From: Chiridota heheva
Lineage: Eukaryota > Echinodermata > Holothuroidea > Apodida > Chiridotidae
Assembly (NCBI GenBank): GCA_020152595.1
Contig: JAIGNY010004492.1
Span: 1 to 64,000, forward strand
Length of the DNA: 64,000 nt
Reading direction: 5' to 3'
This document shows, piece after piece, positions 54,310 through 64,000 of the stretch. The first letter of the stretch is position 1; the number at the start of each line of letters is the position of its first letter. The notes under the pieces are model-generated. The model saw only the letters and a list, made by a program, of their open reading frames with translations, was not told the DNA's origin and did no database searches. The translations under genes and the position numbers were made by a program.

Positions 54310-54860
54310 TTGAACAGCCACATCATATCATTAAAGGATTAGTTTGTGTATCTCATATGAACGAGGACTTCAAAAGAAACAAAATGGTGAAGAAACTACT
54401 TCAATATCTTAAGGAGATAGTCAAGTTTAAAGCTCTGTCTTATCTGTGTAGAAATGACTGGTGTAGCAAGTTTACTATGGAAGGTTGAACACTCACACAT
54501 TCTTAACAATGGTTAATGTGTTTTAAAGAAAAACTCTTTTCCACTATTTGAATTATTTTTCCTCGAATGTTTAAGGTGGTAAACTATAATAACCTTTAGT
54601 AGATTTTGTTTTACTACTTTCCTGACATACCCAATGGTTTCTAAGTCACAAAATTGCAGGAAAAATATTATAGAATACATAAAGACTTGGAGGAATCTGA
54701 GTCTGTGATATAACAACTAGCCACGATTTAAGTTGCTTTTACACTAATGATACCAAACTTGAAACTTAAATATCTCCTTAACAGAATAAGATTTTTGATT
54801 GCATTTTTCACTATTTTGTTTCTTTTATAGTCCTCTTCATATAAGATAGACTTTAAATGA
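54310..54860. repeat. Inverted-repeat (foldback-like) dispersed element
   Basis: The left arm (54,330-54,480: ACGAGGACTTCAAAAGAAAC, AAAATGGTGAAGAAACTACT, TTAAGGAGATAGTCAAGTTT) and the right arm (54,745-54,850, complement AGAGGACTATAAAAGAAACA, AAATAGTGAAAAATG, TTAAGGAGATATTTAAGTTT) are imperfect inverted copies flanking about 270 bp. A solo arm lies at 14,180-14,320. No coding capacity is visible. Confidence 0.6.
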
Positions 54861-55837
54861 CCCCTGAACTAATATTTTAGGAATCCCAGAATAATTCGCC
54901 CTCACATTTTGGTGGAGAGCTCCTTTAACTATTTATATGCAATGACTTACTTTCAGGAGGAAAATTATATGTGTCGAAAACAGGGGGCCTACTGTATTAT
55001 ACACTGTTACAATGTCCCAGTGTTATATCAGGGAGCTTCCATGTAGATGCTACCTGGTTTATTATGAAAGGAAGTCTCATTTCTAAACACAATGCCATCA
55101 GCAACAATTTGCCTAAGTTTGCTTCATTTTTATCCAAATTCTTTTTGTTACAAAATGAACAAATAAGAGCTGGGGTACTTTCCCTGTCTCCGGTCCGTAT
55201 GCCCTGCAATCATACACTTACAGGCATCCATCTTAAAAGGAGACATAAAGTCTAAAACAATCATTATTTCATATGATAGAGGATACAAATCTTAACCAAC
55301 TGCCAAACACAGCAAGTCAAAATTGTATTCTTTTCTCAAGTTATTCATGCTTGAAATCGACACATGGGGGTTGCCATTTTGTTTAATTCTGTATTGAAAT
55401 ATTGTGCATGATGACATAGTTTCCCCAATAGCGACATAAGGATTATAATGTATTTCTTTATAAATGTGATCAAAGTTTTTATTCCAAAATGATGTGACAC
55501 AAAGTTTTAACAGCATGTTTTGATTATTTCATGTGTACACAAAAATATCCTTGACTAGTACAAAAGGAAAACAATTTTTCATAAGCTAGAAAACTTGATG
55601 TAGATTATAAAAAATACAAAGCATTCCAATATCCTGCTGGGCTGATGACATCATAATCTGCATGTTTTGAAATCAAAATGGCAGCTCCCATGGTACTATT
55701 AAGTAGTAGTATTAAAGTTTTTAATAATTACAAAAAATATGTTTGATTGCTTCGGGAGTTATGAAACCTGGTCAGTACATTTGTTATTTTCAATTCTATT
55801 ATATGAAATAAGGATTATGGAAAAAAAAAATGAAGGT
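54861..55837. other. Noncoding stretch, no gene seen
   Basis: Open frames on both strands at 54,971-55,255 overlap and have no known domain. Nothing further is recognised. Confidence 0.4.
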
Positions 55838-58650
55838 TAGTGATGAGAAAACTGAGATTTTGCTTTTCGGTTTTTGTCATGAGCTTGCTAAAGTTGATAT
55901 TCCATGCATATCGATTGGTTTATGTCCAGGTTCGCTGTCCCACTCGTGCATGTAATCTTGGTGTAATTTTCAATTGGAATATGTCTATGAAACACCATAA
56001 TTCTATAATAACGAGTTCTGCTGCATTTTATTTGAGGTATCTACAAATTACGTAAATATTTAAATGATAGGGCAACTGAACAAATTGTACATTTTTTTAT
56101 CTTTTAAAGCTTGGTTATGCGCAATTCCTTACTTCTCGGTCTTCACAAGAACAGATTCATAGACTCCTATAAATCCAAAACTTTGCTGCACGTATTGCAA
56201 CTCATTCTCATAAGCATTGCCATATCTACACTGTCTTAAGAAACTTACACTGGCTTCCTGTACAATATCGTATAATATATAAATTTTCCTTATTGTTTAT
56301 AAATCACTAAAAGGACAAGGTCCAAAGTATATTTCCGACATATTATGTAATTATGCCCCTCTCCTAATCTAAGGTCCAGCTCTCAACTTATTATGTAATT
56401 ATGTCCCCTCTCGTAATCTAAGGTCCAGCTCTCAACTTATTATGTAATTATGCCCCCCTCGTAATCTAAGGTCCAGCTCTCAAATTATTATGTAATTATG
56501 TCCCCTCTCTTAATCTAAGGTCCAGCTCTCAACTTATTATGTAATTATGTCCCCTCTCGTAATCTAAGGTCCAGCTGTCAACTTATTATGTAATTATGCC
56601 CCCGCTCATAATCTAAGGTCCAGCTCTCAACTTATTACGTAATTATTTCCCCTCTCGTAATCTAAGGTCCGGCTCTCAACTTATTATGTAATTATGTTCC
56701 CTCTCGTAATCTAAGGTCCAGCTCTCAACTTATTACGTAATTATGTCCCTCTCGTAATCTAAGGTCCAGCTCTCAATTATTATGTAATTATGCCCCTCTC
56801 TTAATCTAAGGTCCAGCTCTCAACTTATTATGTAATTATGTCCCCTCTCGTAATCTAAGGTCCGGCTCTCAACTTATTATGTAATTATGTCCCCTCGTAA
56901 TCTAAGGTCCAGCTCTCAACTTATTATGTAATTATGCCCCCGCTCGTAATCTAAGGTCCAGCTCTCAACTTATCATGTAATTATGTCCCCTCTCGTAATC
57001 TAAGGTCCGGCTCTCAACTTATTATGTAATTATGTCCCCTCTCGTTATCTAAGGTCCGGCTCTCAACTTATTATGTAATTATGTCCCCTCTCGTAATCTA
57101 AGGTCCGGCTCTCAACTTATTATGTAATTATGTCCCCTCGTAATCTAAGGTCCGGCTCTCAACTTATCATGTAATTATGTCCCCTCTCGTAATCTAAGGT
57201 CCAGCTCTCAACTTATTATGTAATTATGTCCCCTCTCGTAATCTAAGGTCCGGCTCTCAACTTATTATGTAATTATGTCCCCTCTCGTTATCTAAGGTCC
57301 AGCTCTTAAATTATTATGTAATTATGCCCCCGCTCGTAATCTAAGGTCCAGCTCTCAACTTATTACGTAATTATGTCCCCTCTCGTAATGTAAGGTCCGG
57401 TTCTCAACTTATTATGTAATTATGTCCCCTCTCGTAATCTAAGGTCCAGCTCTCAACTTATTACGTAATTATGTCCCCTCTCATAATTTAAGGTCCAGCT
57501 CTCAACTTATTATGTAATTATGCCCCCGCTCGTAATCATAAGGTCCAGCTCTCAACTTATTAAGTAATTATGTCCCCTCTCGTAATCTAAGGTCCGGCTC
57601 TCAACTTATTATGTAATTATGTCCCCTCTCGTAATCTAAGGTCCGGCTCTCAACTTATCATGTAATTATGTCCCCTCTCGTAATGTAAGGTCCGGCTCTC
57701 AACTTATCATGTAATTATGTCCCCTCTCGTAATCTAAGGTCCAGCTCTCAACTTATTATGTAATTATGTCCCCTCTCGTAATCTAAGGTCCGGCTCTCAA
57801 CTTATTATGTAATTATGTCCCCTTTCGTTATCTAAGGTCCGGCTCTCAACTTATTATGTAATTATGTCCCCTCTCGTAATCTAAGGTCCGGCTCTCAACT
57901 TATTATGTAATTATGTCCCCTCTCGTAATCTAAGGTCCAGCTCTCAACTTATTATGTAATTATGTCCCCTCTCGTAATCTAAGGTCCGGCTCTCAACTTA
58001 TCATGTAATTATGTCCCCTCTCGTAATCTAAGGTCCAGCTCTCAACTTATTGTGTAATTATGTCCCCTCGTAATCTAAGGTCCGGCTCTCAACTTATTAT
58101 GTAATTAGGTCCCCTCTCGTAATCTAAGGTCCAGCTCTCAACTTATTGTGTAATTATGTCCCTCTCATAATCTAAGGTCCGGCTCTCAACTTATTATGTA
58201 ATTATGTCCCCTCGTAATCTAAGGTCAACGCTCTCAACTTATTATGTAATTATGTCCCCTCTCGTAATCTCAACAACTTATTATGTAATTAGGTCAACTT
58301 ATCATGTAATTATGTCCCCTCTCGTAATCTAAGGTCCAGCTCTCAACTTATTGTGTAATTATGTCCCCTCTCATAATCTTAGGTCCAGCTCTCAACTTAT
58401 TATGTAATTAGGTCCCCTCTCGTAATCTAAGGTCCAGCTCTCAACTTATTGTGTAATTATGTCCCCTCTCATAATCTTAGGTCCAGCTCTCAACTTATTA
58501 TGTAATTATGTCCCCTCTCGTAATCTAAGGTCCAGCTCTCAACTTTTATTATCTGAAAATAAATCCAAACATTCTTGGGGTTATAGGTTCTTCATTGTTT
58601 CTACACCTCACCTTTGGAACCAACTCCCCTTAAAGTCCGCCAAGCAGCTA
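55838..58650 (+). pseudogene. LINE ORF2 C-terminal remnant, interrupted
   Basis: The protein would be the thumb and C-terminal part of a reverse transcriptase. The 5' piece (55,838-56,343) is already broken by shifts between LAKV and NLGVIF and again before the YKSLKGQGPKYISD segment. A 49-bp tandem array then splits the codon stretch encoding LCNYVPSRNLRSSSQL. The last copy continues correctly into SENKSKHSWGYRFF, STPHLWNQLP and stops at 58,659. Since 49 is 3x16+1, each unit shifts the frame, so the expanded locus cannot encode a protein. Confidence 0.8.
56341..58548 (+). repeat. 49-bp minisatellite derived from LINE coding sequence, about 45 copies
   Basis: The unit reads TTATTATGTAATTATGTCCC, CTCTCGTAATCTAAGGTCC, RGCTCTCAAC. 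Each unit encodes part of the element's own protein (CNYVPSRNLRSSSQ). Variants CCAGCTC/CCGGCTC, ATTATG/ATCATG/ATTGTG and TCTCG/TCATA recur in ordered groups. A shared TATTAT at the left (ACATATTATGT) and right (CTTTTATTATCT) edges of the single-copy sequence is a plausible seed for the first duplication. Confidence 0.93.
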
Positions 58651-58934
58651 CTCCTCTAAATGTACGAAGAACCTAAAATCCCATTTAATAACAAAAGCTT
58701 TTACATAATTTTGTACCTTTGTTTCTATTTCTTTCATTGATTGTATCACTGTGTATTCTGTGTAGGCCCTACCTTTTTCTATTGTTAATTGCACCATGAA
58801 CATTCTTTGAATGGTATACATGTGCACAATATAAGTCATTATTATTGTTATTATTTAGATTATTATTTAGATTATTATTGTTATTTAGTTTTTTTCATAG
58901 TTTTATAGGTTTTTCTCAAAAAATACCGGTGAAT

Positions 58935-59385
58935 AGTGTTCCAACAATAATCGGTTTGCAGATCATATCGAGCCAATTATGGCTGATCGGCAGCGTAGTC
59001 AAGATCAGTAAAATGCCAGTGCATTGCCGATCCGATTATTGCAATTTATTAAAAATTATTATTTATTATTTAAAAAAAAAAATCTTCAAATGTTAAAACA
59101 CGAAAAGCTGAGAAATAAAAAAGCAAATATTAACTGTTGATGAGGAAAAGTGTATTTTTTTTTTTTTTTACTTTTCAACATGTATTCTCCTCATTATTTT
59201 ATACCTCCATGTTAATTTAATTAATTATCTATGATCACTAACACTGCGCACAGCATGTTTATCACGATTAGTACTGTCATAAGAAATAATCAGAAATTAG
59301 ATCGGATCAGCCCGATTATGACAAAATATGATCAGTTTTCAGCAGAACCCATTACAGTGTAATTATTGGAACATTATGGGTGAAG
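58935..59385. mobile_element. Possible TIR element (about 450 bp)
   Basis: Left TAGTGTTCCAACAATAATCG and right ATTATTGGAACATTA (complement TAATGTTCCAATAAT) form an imperfect inverted repeat. Internal GGCTGATCGGCAG and AGATCGGATCAGCCCGATT motifs are also in inverted orientation. No target duplication is clear and no coding frame is present. Confidence 0.35.
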
Positions 59386-59795
59386 ATAAGAATCTATCCA
59401 TGGTCACTACAAGACTGAAGTTTTTGACAATTTAATGAATGTATTGGCATTACAAGGTGAATCATGTTGAAACTAATGTCAAAAATGAAAGGTAACTCTT
59501 ATTGAAATAATCCCCATGAAATGCGATGAAATTTGTGGTTGAGCTATCACCCTTAATGTACACATTGTTGCAACTGGTCATCTGATGAGCATTTAACTCA
59601 AATTGTTCACCATGTGTCCCTATTCCATTAAGTGAATAAAGGATTCTGGAACTGAAACATGTTAAGACCTTTCATTCTGTTCATCCAATGAGCTTAACAC
59701 TGAGTATCATACTTAATAGTATTTCTATTTGAAAGAACTCCCAAATATTGCGATTTGAAATGATGAAATGCAGTTAAAAATGTATTTGTTTAAAA
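59386..59795. other. Noncoding stretch, no gene seen
   Basis: Likely intronic or upstream of the exon at 60,357; nothing is recognised. Confidence 0.4.
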
Positions 59796-60345
59796 ATGTA
59801 TTTCATTCTATTTGTGCATTATCTTTTGATTTCATCATTTTTTCATCATTATTTTGATTTTCTATTTTCTTTTCATCATTTTCATTCTATTTGTGCATTA
59901 TCTTTTGTTTCAGTGTCATATTTCATCATTTTTATACATTATCTTTTGTTAGAGTGTCATATTTCTTCTCATCATTTTTATTCTATTTGTACATTATCTT
60001 TTTCAGTGCATTTCTTCTCATTTTATTCATTTTTATCTTTTGTTTCAGTGTCATATTTCTTCTCATCATTTTCATTCTATTTGTACATTATCTTTTGTTT
60101 CAGTGTCATATTTCTTTTCATCATTTTCATTCTATTTGTACATTATCTTTTGTTTCAGTGTCATATTTCTTTTCATCATTTTGATTCTATTTGTACATTT
60201 TCTTTTTGTTTCAGTCATTTCTCATTTTAATTATATTTGTACACTATCTTTTGTTTCAGTGTCATATTTCTTTTCATCATTTTGATTTATTTTACATTTC
60301 TTTTTGTTTCAGCATTTCTTCTCATTTTAATTTTATTTTCTGATT
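59796..60345 (+). repeat. 55-bp pyrimidine-rich array of splice-acceptor-like units, about 9-10 copies
   Basis: The unit contains CATTCTATTTGTACATTATC, TTTTGTTTCAG, TGTCATATTTCTTTTCATCA. Every intact unit carries a T-rich tract ending in TTTCAG. TTTCAG ends at 59,913, 60,006, 60,048, 60,103, 60,158, 60,214, 60,259 and 60,312. The presumed real acceptor ends at 60,356. The unit length is 55-56 bp in the best-preserved part and shorter (about 44-53 bp) toward the exon. Confidence 0.9.
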
Positions 60346-60356
60346 TTCTCTTTCAG

Positions 60357-60400
60357 ATCTTTTTGACTTTTCACACTGAGACATCCATTTAACTGTTTGA
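60357..60400 (+). promoter_or_regulatory. 5' UTR segment before the start codon
   Basis: A 44-nt leader part bounded by the 3' splice site and the ATG. It holds stops in all three frames, including TGA immediately before the ATG, so it cannot be coding continuation from an upstream exon in the main frame. Confidence 0.6.
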
Positions 60401-60590
60401 ATGCCAGGCGAGGCTCCCATCGTAACCACCACCAGTATGATCCAGTACAGAGGGCTCGACCCAATGACGGTTCATGCCTCAAGCCTTCCACGTCAAGATC
60501 TGCCCCAAGCCCCCATGGCCCCAATTGCTACCCGGCCAAGTCATCCCACATCATCTGCCAATGCAAGTCCAGGGTTACCTTGGAACCAAT
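60357..60590 (+). CDS. First coding exon of an unknown host gene (5' UTR plus residues 1-63)
   Basis: GATTTTCTCTTTCAG|ATC gives the acceptor and AACCAAT|GTAAGT a strong donor. All three frames have stops in the first 44 nt, so translation must start inside the exon. An in-frame TGA lies directly before the ATG at 60,401, which opens a 63-residue frame with one base carried over. It reads MPGEAPIVTTTSMIQYRGLD, PMTVHASSLPRQDLPQAPMA, then PIATRPSHPTSSANASPGLP and WNQ. The Pro/Ser/Thr/Ala-rich, low-complexity composition suggests a disordered N-terminus, as in many transcription or RNA-binding factors, but I do not recognise the family. The ATG context is weak (T at -3); M13 is a second possible start. 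G+C content is well above the flanks. The gene continues beyond the window. Confidence 0.7.
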
Positions 60591-61081
60591 GTAAGTTTAC
60601 ATGGTCAGATCTATGGACATGTGACATGAGCTAATTTGCTGTTTTTTGTACAAATACCTCCTAATTGATTTGCAAAGTTCTCCTTAACATGTCTAAAGTA
60701 GCAATTGAAGTTGGTCATACTCAGGCATAAATAAGTCCAGTCCTCTGTTTTGATTTTTTGATGGAGATTCTGACAAAGAGTTTGTGGCTCATAACCCATC
60801 TTTCTTAATGGAAAATTCTTCATCTTCTAAACGACAGCAGTTTCAGAAACATTTACAACAACATTGCGCTGTGTAACCTTTCATGCATCACAAATGTTGC
60901 ATCTTTTAAAATTTCACAGAAAGCTTTTTAAAATTTCATTTTAAGAATTCATGCTCTCTTCAAAGATCTATGGGCTGCTAGAAACAATTTGAGCATAATT
61001 GGAAGAAAATATGCTAAAATCATGAAAACAGAAAAAGTTTCATCAAAGTTGTTTCAAAATTGAATTCAAAGCCTTATTATA

Positions 61082-61330
61082 ATCATCATCATCATCATCC
61101 TTCGGCTGCGGAGCAGGCGATCTCAAGATTTCTCCATGCACAGCGATCTTTGGCAAGTGTGGCTATCTGTTCTGCCTTGGATGTCTTCATCATACCCTAA
61201 CATACGTTGAATGTAGTTAACATAAGAAGTCTTCTTTTGCCATTAGGTGGAATGTAGAGAGCATATCTTCTAGCAGGTTCCTCCTCTGGGAGACCAAGGA
61301 TGTGTCCCAAGAATCTCATTAGAATCGTAT
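61082..61330 (-). mobile_element. 3' remnant of a non-LTR element with GAT-repeat tail
   Basis: On the minus strand the translation runs RFLGHILGLPEEEPARRYAL, PPNGKRRL, then after a shift AEQIATLAKDRCAWRNLEIA, CSAAEG, followed by a (GAT)n tail (plus-strand ATCATCATC at 61,082). The pattern 'FLGHILRxPxxxPAR...GKRRxGRPR...LAxDRxxWR' is the usual C-terminus of many LINE polyproteins. It has frame breaks and is 5'-truncated. Confidence 0.7.
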
Positions 61331-62017
61331 CATAATAAATTATAAAGAAAATTATTTAAATTTGTGACATCACAAAAAGAAACATGTATTTCCTTTAAAT
61401 ATGTTAATTTATCATTTTCAATCCTTCAACGTTTTGAACTGACAGCTGTCGAATGCAATTAAATATGACTTGGATTTTGAAACATACCCTCTATCAAAAT
61501 GTAGCAGAAGAAAACTAGTCTGATTTTCAGTGACTGAATTTAGGACAGAAATTTGTAAAGAATAACATCAATGATAATGAGCTGCCTTCTCTTTCTTACA
61601 TTTGCATACATTAAGAATTCTTCAGACTTTGATATACCTTAAAAACTATAGGTTCTTCTAACACTATTCTAAGTGCGATTCTCTGCACAATATCCATGCA
61701 CTTAGACAAGAAAATGTCACGAAAAAAGTGGATCTCCTGTATATTCTGAGAACTTGAATGTTACAAGAATTGTGTTTTTATAAGTTTGGTTGAATTTTGA
61801 GAACAATCATAAACATTCCAGGAAAATAGGGCAACATTTTCCACGTTCAAGGTCTGTTCCACAAACTTCGTTAAGTGTATACAGTGCACTCACATTTGAT
61901 TTCTCTGTTCGTAGAAAAGCACAAGCTTCGTGGACAATATTTCAAAAAAAAATTGAAAATCATGAAAATCGAATACTCTTATAAAAAAAAATTGAACAGA
62001 AGACTGACTTTCTATAC

Positions 62018-62612
62018 ATGTATGATTGTTACATCTCAGCACATGTTATGCATGAAACCTATTTATTTCTGCAGCATTGTTCCTCATTTGAATTTTTTTA
62101 TAAAAGCATTCAGCAAATAGATATTTGTTTGTACATGTCACTTTGCCACTGGCTACCAATAGAAGTACGAATGCATTTCAAGGTCCTTATTTTAGTTCAC
62201 AATTCCATTTATGGCTTATCACCAAATTACCTCAGAAATGATTTCCATAAAAGATTACAAACGTAATAAATCAAAATTATTACCCTCTTTGTTCTTAAAA
62301 CCAAAGGTCTTTTCTATAGCAAGTGTGCTTTTTCAGTCGCTGGCCCCAAATTATGGAATTCTCTCCCAAATGTTTTAAAATGAATACCCGCTAAGTCTTC
62401 ATGTCCAAACTTAAAACCTACCTTTACTCTAAATATTGTTCAATTCAAGATATTTATATATTGTTGTATAATCCATTTGTTGTATTTCATTATATATTTT
62501 TCATTATTCATATGTGCAGCACTTTTGACTACTGTTTATTTATAATTAATGCCTTATAAATGTTTGTTATCATTATTATTATTATTACTATTATCATTAT
62601 TATTATTATTAT
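62018..62612 (+). mobile_element. 3' remnant of a CR1/L2-like LINE with (ATT)n tail
   Basis: Translation gives CHWLPIEVRMHFKVLILVHN then SIYGLSPNYLRNDF, the LHWLPV...YKALHGLAPxYL block of CR1/L2-type ORF2. A frame-shifted SVAGPKLWNSLPNVLK and then a C-terminal Lys/Tyr-rich end follow. The element ends GCCTTATAAATGTTTGTTAT plus (ATT)n to 62,612. It is related to, but diverged from, the copy at 55.8-58.9 kb. Confidence 0.8.
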
Positions 62613-62904
62613 TAAACACTTATAAACTTAGCATTCATAGACATATCCTGCCGTTAGATGCAGTTATATCTACATTGTTTAATACAGAAAAAGCAACTGC
62701 CTATATATGCATATTTAATTATGATCTTTTGAAAAAAGAAATTTATTCCTTGTGATAACAAACACAGAAAAGCCAACATGTATATGCCGACAACTTTTAG
62801 ATTCATATAGAAACTGCCACATTTTTGCTGCAGTGTAAGAAAATTGAACAAAGAAAAAAAAGAAATAGTGATGATTAGACACCTAGAAAGATGTTATTTA
62901 TATT

Positions 62905-64000
62905 TCATCCATTGTCTTTGAAACTGTACATCATTGTCTTTGATGCTGTACATTATTGTCTTTGATGCTGTACATCATTGTCTTTGATGCTGTACATCAT
63001 TGTCTTTGATGCTGTACATTATTGTCTTTGATGCTGTACATCATTGTCTTTGATGCTGTACATCATTGTCTTTGATGCTGTACATCATTGTCTTTGATGC
63101 TGTACATTATTGTCTTTGATGCTGTACATTATTGTCTTTGATGCTGTACATTATTGTCTTTGATGCTGTACATCATTGTCTTCGATGCTGTACATCATTG
63201 TCTTCGATGCTGTACATCATTGTCTTTGATGCTGTACATTATTGTCTTTGATGCTGTGCATCATTGTCTTTGATGCTGTACATCATTGTCTTTGATGCTG
63301 TACATCATTGTCTTTGAAGCTGTACATCATTGTCTTTGATGCTGTACATCATTGTCTTTGATGCTGTACATTATTGTCTTTGATGCTGTACATTATTGTC
63401 TTTGATGCTGTACATTATTGTCTTTGATGCTGTACATCATTGTCTTTGATGCTGTACATTATTGTCTTTGATGCTGTACATTATTGTCTTTGATGCTGTA
63501 CATCATTGTCTTTGATGCTGTACATCATTGTCTTTGATGCTGTACATTATTGTCTTTGATGCTGTACATCATTGTCTTTGATGCTGTACATTATTGTCTT
63601 TGATGCTGTACATTATTGTCTTTGATGCTGTACATTATTGTCTTTGATGCTGTACATTATTGTCTTTGATGCTGTACATTATTGTCTTTGATGCTGTTAT
63701 TGTCTTTGATGCTGTACACATTGTCTTTGATGCTGTACATTATTGTCTTTGATGCTGTACATCATTGTCTTTGATGCTGTACATCATTTGTCTTTGATGC
63801 TGTACATCATTGTCTTTGATGCTGTACATCATTGTCTTTGATGCTGTACATCATTGTCTTTGATGCTGTACATCATTGTCTTTGATGCTGTACATCATTG
63901 TCTTTGATGCTGTACATCATTGTCTTTGATGCTGTACATCATTGTCTTTGATGCTGTACATATTGTCTTTGATGCTGTACATCATTGTCTTTGATGCTGT
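62905..64000. repeat. 22-bp minisatellite running off the window, about 50 copies
   Basis: The unit is ATTGTCTTTGATGCTGTACA plus TC or TT. The TC and TT endings occur in runs, and a few units are shortened (63,695-63,725) or carry TTCGATG. The array has no natural right edge within the window. Confidence 0.95.

Larger units (their letters stand above)
55838..58890 (+). mobile_element. Decayed CR1/L2-like LINE carrying an internal tandem expansion
   Basis: The 3' part of a non-LTR element. Frames read EKTEILLFGF then CHELAKV, CNLGVIFNWNMSMK, YLNDRATEQIV, YKSLKGQGPKYISDILCNYA, and after the array RNLRSSSQLLLSENKSK, RFFIVSTPHLWNQLPLKSAK. These are the ordered C-terminal landmarks of CR1/L2-type ORF2. 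It ends in TATAAGTCATTATTATTG with (ATT)-rich tail to about 58,890. Several frameshifts and stops break it. Without the array it would be only about 0.85 kb. Confidence 0.8.
60591..62904. other. Presumed intron 1 of the host gene, with LINE remnants
   Basis: Begins with the donor GTAAGTTT. Apart from two LINE remnants, no exon is recognised. The 61,790-61,984 open frame has no good splice sites. Confidence 0.5.

Overview
This is a eukaryotic, AT-rich, repeat-dominated stretch with no bacterial-style genes, no operons and no tRNA or rRNA gene that I can recognise. The style suggests a marine invertebrate, probably an invertebrate deuterostome such as an echinoderm, although a mollusc or hemichordate cannot be excluded. 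The clues are short isolated exons with GT-AG borders, many long minisatellites, retroelement tails of the AAGCGC...(ATT)n type, several clades of non-LTR retrotransposon, and hAT-like miniature elements with CAGGGGCGGAC ends. Long AT arrays and unbroken kilobase-scale minisatellites suggest a long-read assembly (inference).

Layout. 1-9.6 kb: noncoding sequence with minisatellites of 28, 74, 33 and 16 bp. 9.6-11.7 kb: a mixed 28/30-bp array. 13 kb: a possible minus-strand exon. 16.4-19.4 kb: a copy of a modular dispersed repeat ('family A') split by a 5'-truncated LINE that has an unbroken reverse-transcriptase frame and a 7-bp target-site duplication. 19.4-26.8 kb: mostly single-copy-looking DNA with one 37-bp array and an RNase-H-type LINE fragment. 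26.8-30.2 kb: GTCC-type, G-rich, AT and 'GGGATGCCATGTGGGACA' arrays. 31.3-32.7 kb: the fullest family A copy. 34.3 kb: a good candidate plus-strand exon. 38 kb: a (TA)n array. 41.3-42.9 kb: more G-rich arrays, related to those at 29-30 kb. 45.2-46.7 kb: a third family A copy interrupted by a hAT-like element with an 8-bp duplication. 47 kb: a 13-bp GGATCC array. 55.8-58.9 kb: a decayed CR1/L2-type LINE whose coding region holds a 2.2-kb, 49-bp tandem expansion. 59.8-60.6 kb: an array of splice-acceptor-like units leading into the best host exon, which carries a start codon and a GTAAGT donor. 61-62.6 kb: two more LINE remnants, in what would be intron 1. 62.9-64 kb: a 22-bp array running off the window.

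How it fits together. My reading is that the window is mostly intron and intergenic DNA. At least one plus-strand host gene begins coding at 60,401 and continues beyond the right edge; the exon at 34.3 kb could be an upstream, possibly untranslated, exon of the same transcript (inference). The rest is transposable elements and tandem arrays. The arrays I delimit cover roughly a fifth of the window. I do not see a novel defence or metabolic gene system. The most unusual observations are the minisatellite born inside a LINE reverse-transcriptase frame, the amplified 3' splice-site-like array just upstream of a start exon, and the nested insertions that can be dated against empty-site copies in the same window.
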